Of a stretch of DNA of 64,000 bases, positions 33,492 through 45,404 are shown piece after piece; positions within the stretch are counted from its first letter, which is position 1, and every line of letters starts with the position of its first letter. Made by a program: the position numbers and the translations under genes. The DNA is from Bursaphelenchus xylophilus. Its lineage: Eukaryota > Nematoda > Chromadorea > Rhabditida > Aphelenchoididae. The notes under the pieces are model-generated. The model did not search any database. It worked only from the letters and a program-made list of their open reading frames with translations, and was not told where the DNA came from. The stretch is from positions 5,580,001 through 5,644,000 of the forward strand of contig CAJFCV020000004.1 in the NCBI GenBank assembly GCA_904066235.2, in the 5' to 3' direction.

Positions 33492-34647
33492 ATGATTGTG
33501 GGTAGGACTTTCGTCAGGAGTGTAAGGTAAGATGAGACCCTAATTTATGCAATTTCTTTAGTACGGAGAGTGCCGTATTGGTCGGGCCTGCAGTTCGTTT
33601 ACTTCTTCATGACTATGGAATTAGTTTGAACAGCCTGAAGGCAACTGGTCCGCGGGGAAATGTTTTGAAGAGGTAAGTGTAATGTATTTATTTTTTATTT
33701 TGGTCAGTGACGTTCTGGATCACATTCGTCTGGCTAATCTGCAGCCCATCAAGCAAGAAGTCCCATTGCCTTTGCTGAACCCTGATCCTCTGTTAACTGA
33801 GACTACTAGTATTAAGCACATCAAACCGTCGGAATCCGAATTTTTTTCGAAAAGAAGACACCGGAGGACAGCTCAATTTGAAGATATCCCCTTGTCAGGC
33901 ATGCGGTCAACTATTGCCAGAAGATTAACCCACGCGAAGGTTTGTAGTCCAAGCTTTTGTTTATTGGTTTAGTGCTCTGTGCCCCACAATTACACTTCTC
34001 TAAATGTTCGAGCCGAAAATCTGGCTACTTTCCGAAAGAAATTGTCAAATCAGGGCATCAAAGTCTCAGTAAATGACTTCATTGTGAAGGCCGCTGCCCT
34101 TTCATTGAGGTCGGTACCCGAGATAAATGTCCAATGGGTTGAGAATGATATTCGAAGGGTTGCAGAGGTAGATGTTTCAGTGGCAGTTGCCACCCCGACT
34201 GGTCTCATTACACCAATTGTTTTCCGTGCAGATCAATTGCCGGTGAACAAGATCTCTCATGTTATACGAGAACTAGCGGTGCGTGCTAAAGACAACAAAT
34301 TGAAGCCTCAGGAATTTCAAGGTGGATCCTTTACGTAAGCCATATATTCCTTTTCTTACATTTGGTTTAGAGTTTCGAACCTTGGAATGTTTGGAATTCA
34401 CACGTTTACGGCTATCATAAATCCTCCCCAAACCGCTATTTTAGCCGTTGGTGGAACTCATTCTCAAGTTGATACCGAGCTCAACACAACAGAGCACTTT
34501 ACATTGACCTTATGCTATGATAATCGCGCGATTACCGAGATTGATGCTCATCGATTCCTGCAGAACATGCAGCAGCTTCTGAATCATCCCGACGTTTCTT
34601 TGAGCGGAGGACTTGATTTACCCGGTGACCATCATGAGTTGTATTGA
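33492..34647 (+). CDS. PDHX/E3-binding-protein-like 2-oxoacid dehydrogenase subunit, no lipoyl domain
   Basis: About 338 residues: a short basic N-terminus (MIVGRTFVRSVSTE, a likely mitochondrial presequence), one peripheral subunit-binding domain (AVRLLLHDYGISLNSLKATGP to VLKSDVLDHI), a linker, and the E2-type catalytic fold (DIPLSGMRSTIARRLTHAK to the end). In acyltransferases the active site is DHRxxDG; here it is DNRAITE, so the catalytic His is replaced by Asn, as expected of the non-catalytic E3-binding protein of pyruvate dehydrogenase (human PDHX has a Ser there). No lipoyl domain is encoded. Exons: 33492-33526, 33562-33671, 33708-33938, 33974-34335 and 34371-34647. It lies 253 bp behind the transporter on the same strand. 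C. elegans dlat-2 is the comparison I would make. Confidence 0.87.
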
Positions 34648-34677
34648 TACAATTGTTAGGAAAAGAGTAGGGTAGAT

Positions 34678-34683
34678 AATAAA
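34678..34683 (+). terminator. Candidate poly(A) signal of the PDHX-like gene
   Basis: AATAAA 31 nt after the stop codon. Confidence 0.6.
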
Positions 34684-34744
34684 ATAATATTTCGCTGGAA
34701 GTTATCTTTTGGTCTAATATGTCAAGGTCGCACAATATTGCTGA

Positions 34745-35075
34745 AAGATTTTTTTAAAGGACACGCTTTTCACTGTCCGCAAAGAAAATCTTCGCTGTCC
34801 AAAAATTTAAAAAAGTGTAAAAGATGTAAATGTTTTTGCTTTAATAATAACCGATATCATATGCAATATCATCATATTTTTTATCCAGATCGCCTGCTTA
34901 TTGCGTGAATTAAAGTAAGAGGAAGACACACTACTTGATGACGTTCAAGAGTAATATCCGAAAATTCCACATCAAATGTGCTGGTAACCACTGAGTTATA
35001 CACAAAAAGATTCTCATTTGCGGACAGTGAGAAGTTTTTTGCGGACAAAAAAATAGATCCTTTAAATTATTATTT
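34745..35075. repeat. Inverted-repeat element immediately upstream of TDP1
   Basis: Left arm (34745-34818) has TTTAAAGGAC and TCACTGTCCGCAAA; right arm (about 35001-35075) has TTTGCGGACAGTGA and ATCCTTTAAA in reverse complement, with a second TGTCC/TTGCGGACA pair in each arm. About 180 bp of AT-rich sequence separates them. The right arm ends about 12 bp before the TDP1 ATG. Confidence 0.75.
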
Positions 35076-35087
35076 TTGTGAAGAGCG

Positions 35088-36614
35088 ATGGCATCCTCGG
35101 GTGGAAATCCGGCTAAATCTAGAGGAGAAAAAAGGAAGGCTTCTGAAGAGGAAGAAAGTTCTACTAGTGTTATCAGTGAAGGGCTTCATTTTACTAAAGT
35201 AAAGGAGTTAGGAATGGAATACAACGAGGGAGCCTACAGCCTCCACGAGATTATTAATGCAATTCAGCCCAAACGATCCATCCATTTCAATTTTTGCGTC
35301 GAATTTGATTTCATGTTTAAGTAAGTGAATTTTACCAACTTTAAATTGCGCGTGTTTTAAGATCGTATCCCAAACATCTTCGCCACACTCCGATTGCCGT
35401 GATTTCCGGGTCAGAGCAAGATGTGGAAGATGGGAAATACCTGAAAAAACACTTTCCCCACCTCCAGGTGCAATGTGCGGCCACCTTATCCAAATGGGGA
35501 CATCATCACACAAAATTATCTTTATTTGAGACTGATTCTGGCCTACACGTTGTGATATCCACTGCCAATATGACCGCTTTTGATTGGGGGCATCTGACAC
35601 AAGGTTTTTATTATGCACATGGAGAGTTTTTGAAGACCGAAAATGGTAATTGTAATTTTACGATGTTTGAAAAATGTACTTTTTAGCTCCAGTCTTAAAG
35701 AGATCCAAGAAGGCGGACGGTTTCGGCGATGATCTGAAGAAATATCTCAGGGCAGCCTATCTAAACCCAGGTCTGAAGATCCTCAGTGCTGTCGAACATT
35801 GGTCTGATCTTTTTGCCAAGAATCTCCCGGATTTTAGCCATATTAAAGATCGACTTGTGTACACAATTCCAGGGAAGGAATGGCTTCAACCGATGGGTCA
35901 TACAATCATGAGAAATATCTTGAAAAGTCATCTGTCTGATGAAGAGATTGGCGACTGCACTTTCATCGGCCAAGTCAGTTCAATTGGAAGTCTTGGGCAA
36001 AATAAAGACGAATGGGTCTTTAAGGAACTGGCCGCGAGTATGTGTGGTAAAGATAAAGTACCAAAAGGTGAGATCATCATGTTATACATAATAGCTAAGG
36101 ATTTAGATTTAAAATTCAAATTAGTGTACCCATCAATGAAAACCATGGCCGAGTCTGTTGATGGATGGCTAAGCGGAGGTGCCTTCCCTTGGGACGATAA
36201 TGTTTACTGGCGACAGAAATGGATGGACAAGTACTTTTGTGATTGGAGAAGCGACAAGTTGGGAAGGTAAGACTGGTTTCTCTTGTAAACATATGACTTT
36301 GAAGAACCCGGTGTATGCCTCATATTAAAAGTTATGCCGCAGTCACATCTGATGGTAGTGTAAAATGGCTTTTGATTACATCGGCAAATCTCTCGAAGGC
36401 TGCATGGGGCCGGTTAAACCGAGATGGAAGAAGTTATTCCTCTCACTCCTATGAATTGGGAGTCCTAATGCTTGCGGATAATTATGATCAGCCTTTGGAA
36501 TTACCTTTTGATTGGCCTTTAACTGAGTATTCGAAAACAGATTCTCCTTTCCGAAGAAATACAACGACCAGCCTTAAGGACTGTGAAGGTCGGGAGTACC
36601 CTTTCACTTCCTAA
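35088..36614 (+). CDS. TDP1: Tyrosyl-DNA phosphodiesterase 1
   Basis: Nuclear DNA-repair enzyme of the phospholipase D superfamily that removes topoisomerase I remnants from DNA 3' ends. Both HKN catalytic motifs are intact: GHHHTKLSLF with the trailing Asn of STANMTAFDW, and CMPHIKSYAAV with Asn in ITSANLSKAAWG. Flanking family blocks include CTFIGQVSSIGSLG and YPSMKTMAESVDGW. About 450 residues, with a short Lys/Glu-rich N-terminus that lacks the long vertebrate extension. Exons: 35088-35320, 35361-35645, 35687-36267 and about 36307-36614. The ATG at 35088 is the first in frame and gives the basic start MASSGGNPAKSRGEKRK. It converges on the PCTAIRE kinase gene. Confidence 0.95.
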
Positions 36615-36662
36615 TTTTTTGATCTCAATCTTAAAAGGACATCCAGTTCTTCATAATAATTT

Positions 36663-36668
36663 TTTATT
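36663..36668 (-). terminator. Candidate poly(A) signal of the PCTAIRE kinase
   Basis: AATAAA on the minus strand (TTTATT on plus) about 265 nt beyond the kinase stop. A plus-strand AATAAA for TDP1 lies at 36712-36717, so the two 3' UTRs would overlap. Another minus-strand AATAAA near 36730 is an alternative that would reduce the overlap. Confidence 0.4.
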
Positions 36669-36711
36669 ACAATAACATATACAATGTAACCCCATGTACA
36701 TAATTGAAAAC

Positions 36712-36717
36712 AATAAA
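36712..36717 (+). terminator. Candidate poly(A) signal of TDP1
   Basis: AATAAA about 100 nt after the TDP1 stop codon. Confidence 0.5.
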
Positions 36718-36932
36718 TTATTTAGAATGTTTATTGGTTTTCGGTACAATGATGCACTCGAATTCACAAGAGGAAACTGTAAACCCGGATTGGAAGTGTT
36801 GGAATTTCAGTCCATCAAGAAGTCGGTGGAATGTGGGGGGAGGGAAAGAAAGTGGGCTTGGGACTTGGTATATTTACACGAAACAGAAGGGAGATCACCA
36901 GGTCAGAAGGGAAGGACTGGCGGTCGAGATCT

Positions 36933-39120
36933 CTATGAGGGAAGTCGTTGAGGCGTCGCTTTGAGGGCGATCGGATCCGGGATATATTTGACTCCAGGCA
37001 AGGACAAAACGGACTCGGTGTCGGGCAAGGAGAAAATAGTTGCAGGGAAGCAGTCCAGGAACGGATGACGCATCGCATCCAGGGCTGAGATTCGCTTTTT
37101 ACCGTCGTACTAAAAATTGACAATTAGTTGTGATCCCTTCAAATATATGAGAAAACTTATGAAATGCTTACTTTCAAACATTTCTCTAAAAGATCTGCTC
37201 TCTGTGCATCAACTCTTGGTTGTCGGATTAGAGATTTGGCTCTTTGCTTCTTAAAGTTTCCTTGTTTGAATCCTGGCATCTGACATAAATCAGGACATTC
37301 CTCCATGGTTGGGGTACCCAACATATTGAATATTAGTTTGAGTTGCTCTTCGTTGCTTTGACCCGGGAACATTGGTTTATGATGCAACATCTCGAACAGT
37401 ATGCATCCGACCCCCCACATGTCAATGTGTGTTGTGTAATCAGTGGAGCCTAGGAGAACGTCTGGCGGCCGATACCACAAAGTTACCACCTCATTAGAGT
37501 ATGTCTTGGTGGGTATCGATTGAGCCCGAGCCAGTCCAAAGTCAGCCAATTTTAGCTCTCCCAATCGATTAATGAGAAGATTCTGAGGCTTCAAATCTCT
37601 GTGTAATATCCTCCTCCGATGACAATAAGCGAGACCTCGGAGAAGTTGAACCAGAAAGAGTTTGACGTTGTCTATGCTGATGAGTCGCGCGATCTCTTCC
37701 ATGTATTCTCTCAGATCTCTCTCCACAAACTCGAAAACGAGGGTCAGAACCCGATCCGTGTAAATAATGTCATGTAGAGTGACTACATTTGCATGTTTTA
37801 GAGATCTCAGGAGGCTGACTTCTCGGATTGCAGTACAAGGAGCTCCTTCCTCATGTTCCAATCGCATCTCTTTCATGGCAACACTTTTTCCGGTAAGAAG
37901 ACTCTTACCCAGCCATACTGTGGCATAGGTTCCCTCACCGAGGTCGAAGATTTTCTTGTATGTTTCAAGCTTGCCGAATCCAATTTCGCTCTAAAAAATA
38001 AAAATAATAACAATTTGCAGAAGAACAGAGGTACAAAACGAATAAATCCCAATTGCTTGGATGAAGTCTGCTAGAGTAAAGAAAACTTACAAGAGAAGCT
38101 CGTCGACTTTTTCGCGTCAAGGGATTGTCCAGGGTCGGTGTCCGGTTCAGCTTGTCGATGACGCCCTGAGGCAATCTTATGTCGGCCGGCAGAGAAAGAC
38201 GCTTCTGAATGTCTTGCTGAAACACATCCATTAGACTTGAAGATCATTCCGAATCCCCATCTTTACCCATGCATACAACTTAGTTCCGGTGGTTCCGGGA
38301 ACGGCTCGCTTTCCCGAAAGTTGGACCCCATTCCGGCCTTAAGAGAAAAAAAGTTAAGACCCACCTCACTCCACAACCGTGTTGGTTTCTGACGGAGCTT
38401 GACATTTGGAATGTATCGTTCTTCACTGCCACTCGGGTAGCACGACGAGGTGGACATCTGGTCGCTTGTGCATGGCGAAACTTCGAGGCTTTCGCCATCC
38501 GACCCCAGGGCACAGGTCTCGTGCACAACAGCTGAAAAATGTGTAATTAGAGCAATTCTTGTATTTTCGACAAATTCCCATTATTTTTTTCCTGCCTAGT
38601 AACTGGCATTTGCTTCGATTACGCAACTCTGCGATTGCAGATGTTATTTTTCCGTTCGTTTAAAAATAGACCCTGACATAATCGTGATTTAAAGTTCCCA
38701 TAAGCCTCCGAAATGGATCTTCAAGACGTTCCTCGGGAATAACCTCGGCCAATTCCCCTAAGGACATGACGTGAAAGGAGATTCTCTTTAAAACTATAAT
38801 CTCATCTTACACAATGAAACCGAGGGTCTGATAGTGGAGAATTGCTGCTGGGAGCTGTAGCGTTCGTTGAGTCCGCCGTTGCGACGTTTCTTCAAGAAGA
38901 TCTGCAACCATGACGAGAAGGATGTGTTTAATGGTAGACCCCTGCGGTTCGTTTTCTTCTTGCCCGATTGATCTGACGTCCTCGACATAGGGGAATGAGA
39001 TGAACTCGTAGATCCATCGGAGCCGGCCAGATCCCGGAGATCATCTTGAGGTGGAGAGGCATGTCGGTTTCTGACATCGCCAAAGTCATGAAATGTAACT
39101 GATTTGGCCAATTCCATCAT
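36933..39120 (-). CDS. pct-1: PCTAIRE-family cyclin-dependent kinase (CDK16/17/18)
   Basis: Ser/Thr kinase of the PCTAIRE group, which with cyclin Y controls presynaptic cargo transport in neurons. The defining motif PCTAIRE is present in [15 protein letters not shown]. Also seen are [11 protein letters not shown] (glycine loop), [10 protein letters not shown] (Lys), [18 protein letters not shown] and [15 protein letters not shown]. The group-specific N-terminal block [13 protein letters not shown] and the signature [13 protein letters not shown] precede the kinase domain, and [14 protein letters not shown] matches the human block VHEDLKMGSDGES. Exons (descending): 39120-38811, 38531-about 38276 (a 27-nt in-frame AG-ended segment near 38340 may be an intron), 38244-about 38093, about 37991-37172 and 37109-36933. 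The start MMELAKSV is the first ATG of that exon; the second, distal 5' end is listed separately. Confidence 0.93.
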
Positions 39121-41194
39121 CAGTAATCGCCGAACTGCCGCATTAACACTCGTTGAAAGGTCCGGCGTCAAAAATGGGAAAAAGGATTAGGGCCGAAAGC
39201 GAAGAAAACACAAAACGGGGGACTAATTGGTCTGGAATTGGAGGTGTAACCCCGGAATCAGAAAAAACACGGCCCGCGTGAAGAGACAACCCTCAGAAAA
39301 AGTTTTGAGACCCATAGAAAGTGTTGGCCAACGAAAAACCGGATGGAAAAGTCGAGAGAGGATGGATCCGAAGCCCTCTCCCCCTCTTCTTTGCCATAAT
39401 CGCATTTAGAGCGGATGGCCAGGTTGGTCTTGTTAAGATCTACTGGATCGCGGTCGAACAAGAAGCCTTGTCTCCTCATGAATCCGCGTACCGGCGCGTC
39501 GAGCGCCCTTATGTGGCCACAGGCGTCTTTATGGCCACACGCACTCTCGTCGCGTTTTCGCCCCATTCCCTTTAGCTCGGCATGACGCTTTTGGGGAGCC
39601 ATGGCTTCCGACTTGCGCTCTCTGTCCTGGCCCCAGTCTCTGGGCGGCGCTTTCCTTCTCTGCGGCCATAAGAAGCAGAAAGGCCAACAAGTGAGAGATT
39701 GACAATCCCGCCGGTATCTATTTCCCCAGCCCCTATTCTACGGCGGTTGTAACCTCTTAAACTGAACACGCCCTGACATTTAATATATCTGCCGAGCCAT
39801 CCCCCGAGTTCATGTTATAGAAGATGAAGGGGAAACTTTCAGGCCTGAGTGACGTGTGCGTAAATAAGGAAAGATCACAACCACTTTCTACATGAAAAGG
39901 ACCCAGAGAACCGCTAATTTATTCCATGCACTCTCTTCCAACAAACCGAATGCAATATACACGAAAGGGGAACAGAACATAAGGCAAGCCCTGCACTTTA
40001 TTGCCGGTACACTTCAACCATTTCTGGGGAAGGGGGATTTGGAAAAGCCGAAAGAATTCGGCTCTTTGCGGGGATGGGTGGAGAAGGTGGACACCGGTCG
40101 ATAAATGGTCAGAACCCATTCAACCACAAAAGTCAGACGGAAAACGGAGGGGCAGGATTCAGAAGGACCTTCATGAAGGAATCTCCGCGAATATCAAGTG
40201 GGGAAGGTCTTGGAGACAATTACTTCGACCCTCTCCGACCCAGAGTATTTCCCAAGGTAAACAAATGGCGCTTGGATTCACAAGTGTACGCTTTTTTCTA
40301 GCCATGTAAAATGAATTCTGATTTCTGGAGACTTCCGCGTATTACGCAATCCCCATTCTCTAAGGATTTGAAAACTAAAATGAAAGTGAGACGTCTAAAG
40401 CAAATACTACGTATAATATATTTCATGGGACAATAAACACTTAATAAATACATATAAAAGTCCCGAAGAGCGGAACCAACCCCTGCCAAGTGGACGTTTG
40501 GCCAAAACGGGATTCGAGATTAAGCCGAGATACGAAAACATCCGCCGCAGTCCCGTGGTACCCCCTCCCCGGTCTAATAAAAGCCGATTGTGTCGCGCCG
40601 TAAATCGCCCTAAACCCACAATTTTCATAAATAAATTAGACGAATGTAAGAACATCACTAAATGCCCTCGGTAACCCCCATATGCTTCGTTCCCTTCGAG
40701 AAATGAGTAATAATAGTTCCCTCCCTTCTCCATGGTGTTATAAAAACTGGGAGTTGTTTTGCTGTTACGAGAATACCTCCCGAAAGGTCCCTTGATTACT
40801 CGGGCTTGGAAAGAGGTGGATCCGCGCGTCCGTCGTATACGGGGAGAGACGGAGAGAAGAGACGGCTGATCCGAGAAAGGAAGAGAAAAAGAGAGGCGGA
40901 GAAAAATCCAATTAATGCTGGACGACGAACGTCTGTCGCTCCTGGAGCCTCGGCGAAGTCAAGAGCGTAGGGTCTGTCATGTCGGTAGAAAGCGATTCGA
41001 GCGGATGTTATTTTTGGGGCGAGAGATCTTCGGAAAAAATGAATCAGCCCCACTCAGCCGCCTTTCCGACTTTATTTCTACCAGAAACAAAAAAAGGGTC
41101 CAATCGTACGTGTTGTTTTAGAGACTGTCCAGTTACTTGGTCAAGTTTTTCGCGCTCTTTGTTTACATTCTCTGACCCTTCCCCGCTTACTTAC
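39121..41194. other. Region between the two alternative 5' ends of the kinase gene
   Basis: Non-coding in the long isoform (intron). It should contain the promoter for the short isoform, just beyond 39120. Overlapping open frames on all strands around 39220-40310 show no family resemblance. Confidence 0.5.
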
Positions 41195-41901
41195 CTGGGC
41201 CAAGATGAGCCTGACTGCCGAGGATTCTGTTCGCATGCCAGCTGTATCTGTTCTTGCCGTCTCTCTTGTTCTCGTATTGCCGAGGTTTCGCTTGAACCAG
41301 CATTGCATTGTCCATTGATGGCATCTGAAAAGTGATCATATTTGGATTAGTCATCATGTTACGTAATATTTATTTATTATTTTTCACATGGCTATTTCTA
41401 AAAAATTTTTTGACGAAAACGCACCTGAGCTCCACAATGGAGAGCATGCATAGAAACAGGCCTTCCTTTCTTCTTAGACAGTTTAACAGGTTCATAATTT
41501 AATGTACTTGAACTGTTATAACACGAGTCATGATTTGAGCTGCCATCTGGATGATAATCGACGCATGCTTCTTCCAAGATGACGCCATCAACAGCAAGTC
41601 TTTCACTGAGTCGACTCATCGAATTACTGAGATGCCAGGCCTTCATTTGTGTACTCTGATAGCCAGATGTGGAATTGGAGCTGACTGGATTGGCCCCTAT
41701 CAGACGAACGCCGCCATTCTGATGCAAGAACAGAGAGTTAGACCCGGAGAGATCAGCTATATTGGGGTTGGAGCTTTTGAAGGCCTTGCTGAGCCGGCGT
41801 TTCAGTTTTTTCATCATCCTTTCCCTGCGGCCTGAAGCGTTAATTAAAATGAATGGATCGGTCAGCGGGGAACGTTCCGCTTGGCCACAACCAAACGCCA
41901 T
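41195..41901 (-). CDS. pct-1: Distal alternative first exons of the PCTAIRE kinase
   Basis: Two exons, 41901-41425 and 41324-41195. The first contains MMKKLKRRLSKAFKSS, the same kind of start as human CDK17 (MKKFKRRLSLTL) and CDK16 (KKIKRQLSMTL). The second ends in phase 1 with a good donor (CCCAG|GTAAGT), and joining to the exon at 38531 restores [15 protein letters not shown] in frame; the proximal exon also ends in phase 1, so the two 5' ends are interchangeable. Translation could begin at 41901 (MAFGCGQAER) or at MMKK near 41817, which fits the family better. Ser-rich; basic start likely a regulatory phosphorylation segment as in CDK16. Confidence 0.78.
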
Positions 41902-44064
41902 AAAACCGGCTCGTAAACTCGTCGAAATGCCCTTGATTAGGGGATGAGGAGGTGGAATAATTGCACTGTTTAGTTGTCAGCAATAAAAAATTTTTTACTG
42001 ACTTGAGGAAATGTAGGGTAAAGCAAGTAAAAAGTTCAACTAAAGTTGCATGATCATCCACAAAATTTTTAAAGGATAGCAAACTTTTGGAAAGGGTAAT
42101 GGAGCTTTAGAACGAGGATTTGCAAGTGATTAAAAATGTAAAGGACGACAATAATGCGATCTAAACCCTCAATAAAAGTCTTATTTCTTAGCTGGTTTTT
42201 CAAAATGCTACCAAGACACGAAGGAGATACAATTAAAAATAGTTTCCATGAATACTACGAAGAAACAGCCCAAATGGCTACAAATAAGAGGCTTTATGCT
42301 AGAAAAAAATGAGAATTTTTAGGGCTTAATAAAACCGGGAGTGAGGTCTTCTTAAGGTGAGCGATCGGTGTCGAAAAAAGGCCGCAGACCCGCCGTTAAC
42401 ATGCGTTTTTGGTTGAATTGTTGTTGAGAATTACTTAAGTGGAAGTTAAATGACACGCAACCTCGTTTCCTCCCAGAACCAAACAAACTTCTAATTCAAT
42501 TTGGGCGGTCTCTAAACAGATGCCCATTCGACCGGTATTTCCAGTTTCTGAAGTCGCGGAGAGGACTAATTTGGGCCCAGAACTTGAAGGCTCTAATCTC
42601 CACGAAGATACGACGACCCCTCCACAAGAAAAGAGACGTCTATTACCCGGCGGCGATGACTAACGAAAACAATATTTTTTAATTAATCACCAATGACCCC
42701 AACTCCTCGTAAAGGCACGTGCAAACCGACCCAAAAACACATTAAAAAGTTTACAGACTTCCCCTTATTCGAATTAAGAGTTAACGGCGGCCTCCTGATT
42801 CACGGTGCACTGATTTTGGCCTACCGACGGAAAAAATCACGGCCCCGATAAAAAGGGCCCGAGGAAATAAAAAAATTGAAGTGCGAATGCGGCTGACCCA
42901 GAATCTGACAAGAGAAAAAAATTGGAACTGTACAAAGTGATGACTAAAAGTGCGAAGAATCGCTTGTCCAGAAGCCCCTCCGGGCATAAAGCTCGAGCGG
43001 TCCGGTTAAGGAATGCGAAAAAAAACCGAAACCGCCCTAAGGGTAAAAAGCGAAAGAGATTTGTTGCGCGGGATTTGGAGAGAAAACGGTTGGGAGAAGG
43101 TGTTTGATTGATGGCTGCACCGATTGCCTTCCCTTTCCCCTTCTAAACCCTGTCACAAAACCTCAAGAGTCGGCTCGTGTGACAGTGCCGCTGGCACCGC
43201 ACTCTCGTCCTTTCAAATGACCTCCCTAAGCCAAAAAAGAGCATAAAGTGGTCGCTCCGTGATTATTATTTTCTGGTCGTGTCTTCACCGACATTCAACG
43301 AACCCTTGATAAGGTCCCCCCATCTCCTCAAATAGCAAGTTCTGATAAGACGCGCTCGGTCAGGCGTTCAGACTTACAGTCCAGTAGACTGGAGGGCGAG
43401 CAAAGAGTCGCTAATCATCTCTTTCGACGACGTATTCGATTACTATGCTGCAGTATTGGATGACCGAGAACATAAGACCCGCCAAATCCACTGTAACAGA
43501 AGAGAACTGGAAGAAATCAGGAAGTGGAGTTTGCTTTCTCTATTAATATTACGTGAAAATACGTTATTGTCCGGCTCTTGGGGGAATCACATCTTCGGTA
43601 ATTCCCGGATGGAAAAATAAAAAAAACTCAGGGCATCGGGTAAACTAGTGAAAATGATTATTATTCAGAAACAGACATGATTGGGGAACAAATGGACAAC
43701 GAACTACTAGAGAATGGTTATATAGTATAGCTTGTCCATGACTGACGCCTCTCATAATTCTCTAGAAAAAATAATGAAAATGGGAGAAGGAAGGACACCT
43801 TTCTTCGCCTCATATGCATAGACTACCACCAGTGACTTCTGTTTCCGCTTCCTTTCTCTTTTGTGCGATGCCCACGCTATCTTTTTCTTCTTTTTTCGTA
43901 ATTCTGAAGGCCATTTCAAAAGCCGCGCAATGCCATTCCCCCTCGTAAATCACTGTTAAGGTTATGATAAGATAAAGGAGCTTCACTCAAAACGGATACA
44001 TTCATTCCCGTGAGAAACCCCGAAAACAGAAACATGCGATTGATCTTCAAGGTGGGATACGACC
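41902..44064. other. 2.1-kb intergenic region
   Basis: No supported gene. A Lys/Arg-rich 61-codon frame near 42922-43107 has no start context or homology I recognise. Probably promoter of the distal kinase isoform and 3' flank of the membrane-protein gene. Confidence 0.45.
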
Positions 44065-44934
44065 TCAGGTATCAGAATATCGGCTGGGTGGAGTGGGAGT
44101 TGAAATGTTTTGAACGGGCTAAAACATTACGTCAAGTTTACAACAACATCACATACCGCAATGTAATCGGAAGATGCCTGGTTTGAATCGGGACGATGAT
44201 AATTGGTTGCCTGGGTTTGATCCGCCACCTGAAACGAATATTAAATAGATACATTCTTGGTGTTGTAAATCAGGATCTGACCAGCAGACTCACCTCCATG
44301 CTGGCGTTTCTCTTACTATCAAACCGCCCACTTTCCTTAAGATCCGCTGTTTTCAAAGCTGGCTGTCGCTTTGTTGATCCATATTGCGTCTGCACAGTGC
44401 CATCCAGCGAAGTTGGGGCTCTCTTGGCAGAACCCATCTTCTTGTTTAATGAGCCGGCCTTCTTTCCTTGTTCCTTCTGCAGTCGGTCTTCCAGACTTCT
44501 GAAGTCTGTCTCGGGATCACTTCTGTTTTCCTTTTCCTTTTGACCATCAAACTTTGGACATTCGCCTGGGGGCATTAATCCATTCAAGGTGAGCGGAGCC
44601 GGATCAGACTGGGGCTGGCCGTGAACCTTCTTCTCCGCCTCCGGCTTCTTGTAATCATTCTTATTCTCTGATGATGAAGACTCAACGATCACTTTCTCTT
44701 CCGGCTTTTGTCGCCCTGCAAGTGGAGGATTCTCGGCCACGGTTGGTCGAGATTTCCTTGTAGAGGGGGCTACTTGTTCCGGATACTGTAAACAAAAAAA
44801 AAGTTTTACGAAAGCGGGTTTGACGAAGCGAAAGTTTTACACATAAAATCCACCTTTGTTTTAGCACAAATAACCACAGCCAAGATAACAAAATTTAGCC
44901 AGGCGATGAAAAGAATTGTCATTAGGTAATCCAT
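44065..44934 (-). CDS. Single-pass membrane protein with a charged disordered tail, family not recognised
   Basis: Four exons (descending): 44934-44854, about 44786-44295, about 44229-44155 and 44118-44065. The start MDYLMTILFIAWLNFVILAV is one hydrophobic helix followed by CAKTK, so the protein is probably a signal-anchored or type III membrane protein with a cytosolic tail of about 210 residues. The tail is low-complexity, rich in Lys, Glu, Ser and Pro (for example VIVESSSSENKNDYKK), and ends ISTPTPPSRYSDT. Splice phases join cleanly, which supports a real gene despite the absence of a known domain. It is divergent with the 52-residue membrane protein starting at 45405, sharing a gap of about 430-470 bp. 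Confidence 0.65.
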
Positions 44935-45404
44935 GACGAACAACCAGCAATTGTGAGTCAACGAATGGGAAATAAGATTAATCGAGCCAAACACGGCTCC
45001 GGTTTCGTCGACGGAAATGAGGTGGGAAACTCAATATGCGGCAGTTTTGTTTGTCCTCCAATACAAGTTCTATGCAGAAATAAAAATTATCATGTTGCCT
45101 CTCCTCCAGCTCAGAGTTCACTACTCTTTTTAATAAGGCACCTCTTTTTTGACCATTTTACCAATTTTCTCTTCTGATGCCGTCTGGCTTCTGTTGGTGC
45201 CATACCTACGTTTACGACTTATCATCATTATTTATGTAACAAAGAAAGACCACGGCATTTCAGACACGAAGATAACGTGCCCCCGGGATCCTTTGGGATT
45301 CAGATGTGAAGATTATTCTGCTTTAACCACTCCACTTGTTACAAAAAACCTTGCTTTTTCAGATGATCTAAGCCGAGAGGACTATTACTGTTTATTTACG
45401 AGAA

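Noticed and set aside
42922..43107. 61-codon Lys/Arg-rich frame resembling a small basic ribosomal protein
   Set aside because: Composition only; no matching ribosomal family, no acceptor upstream and no continuation exon.
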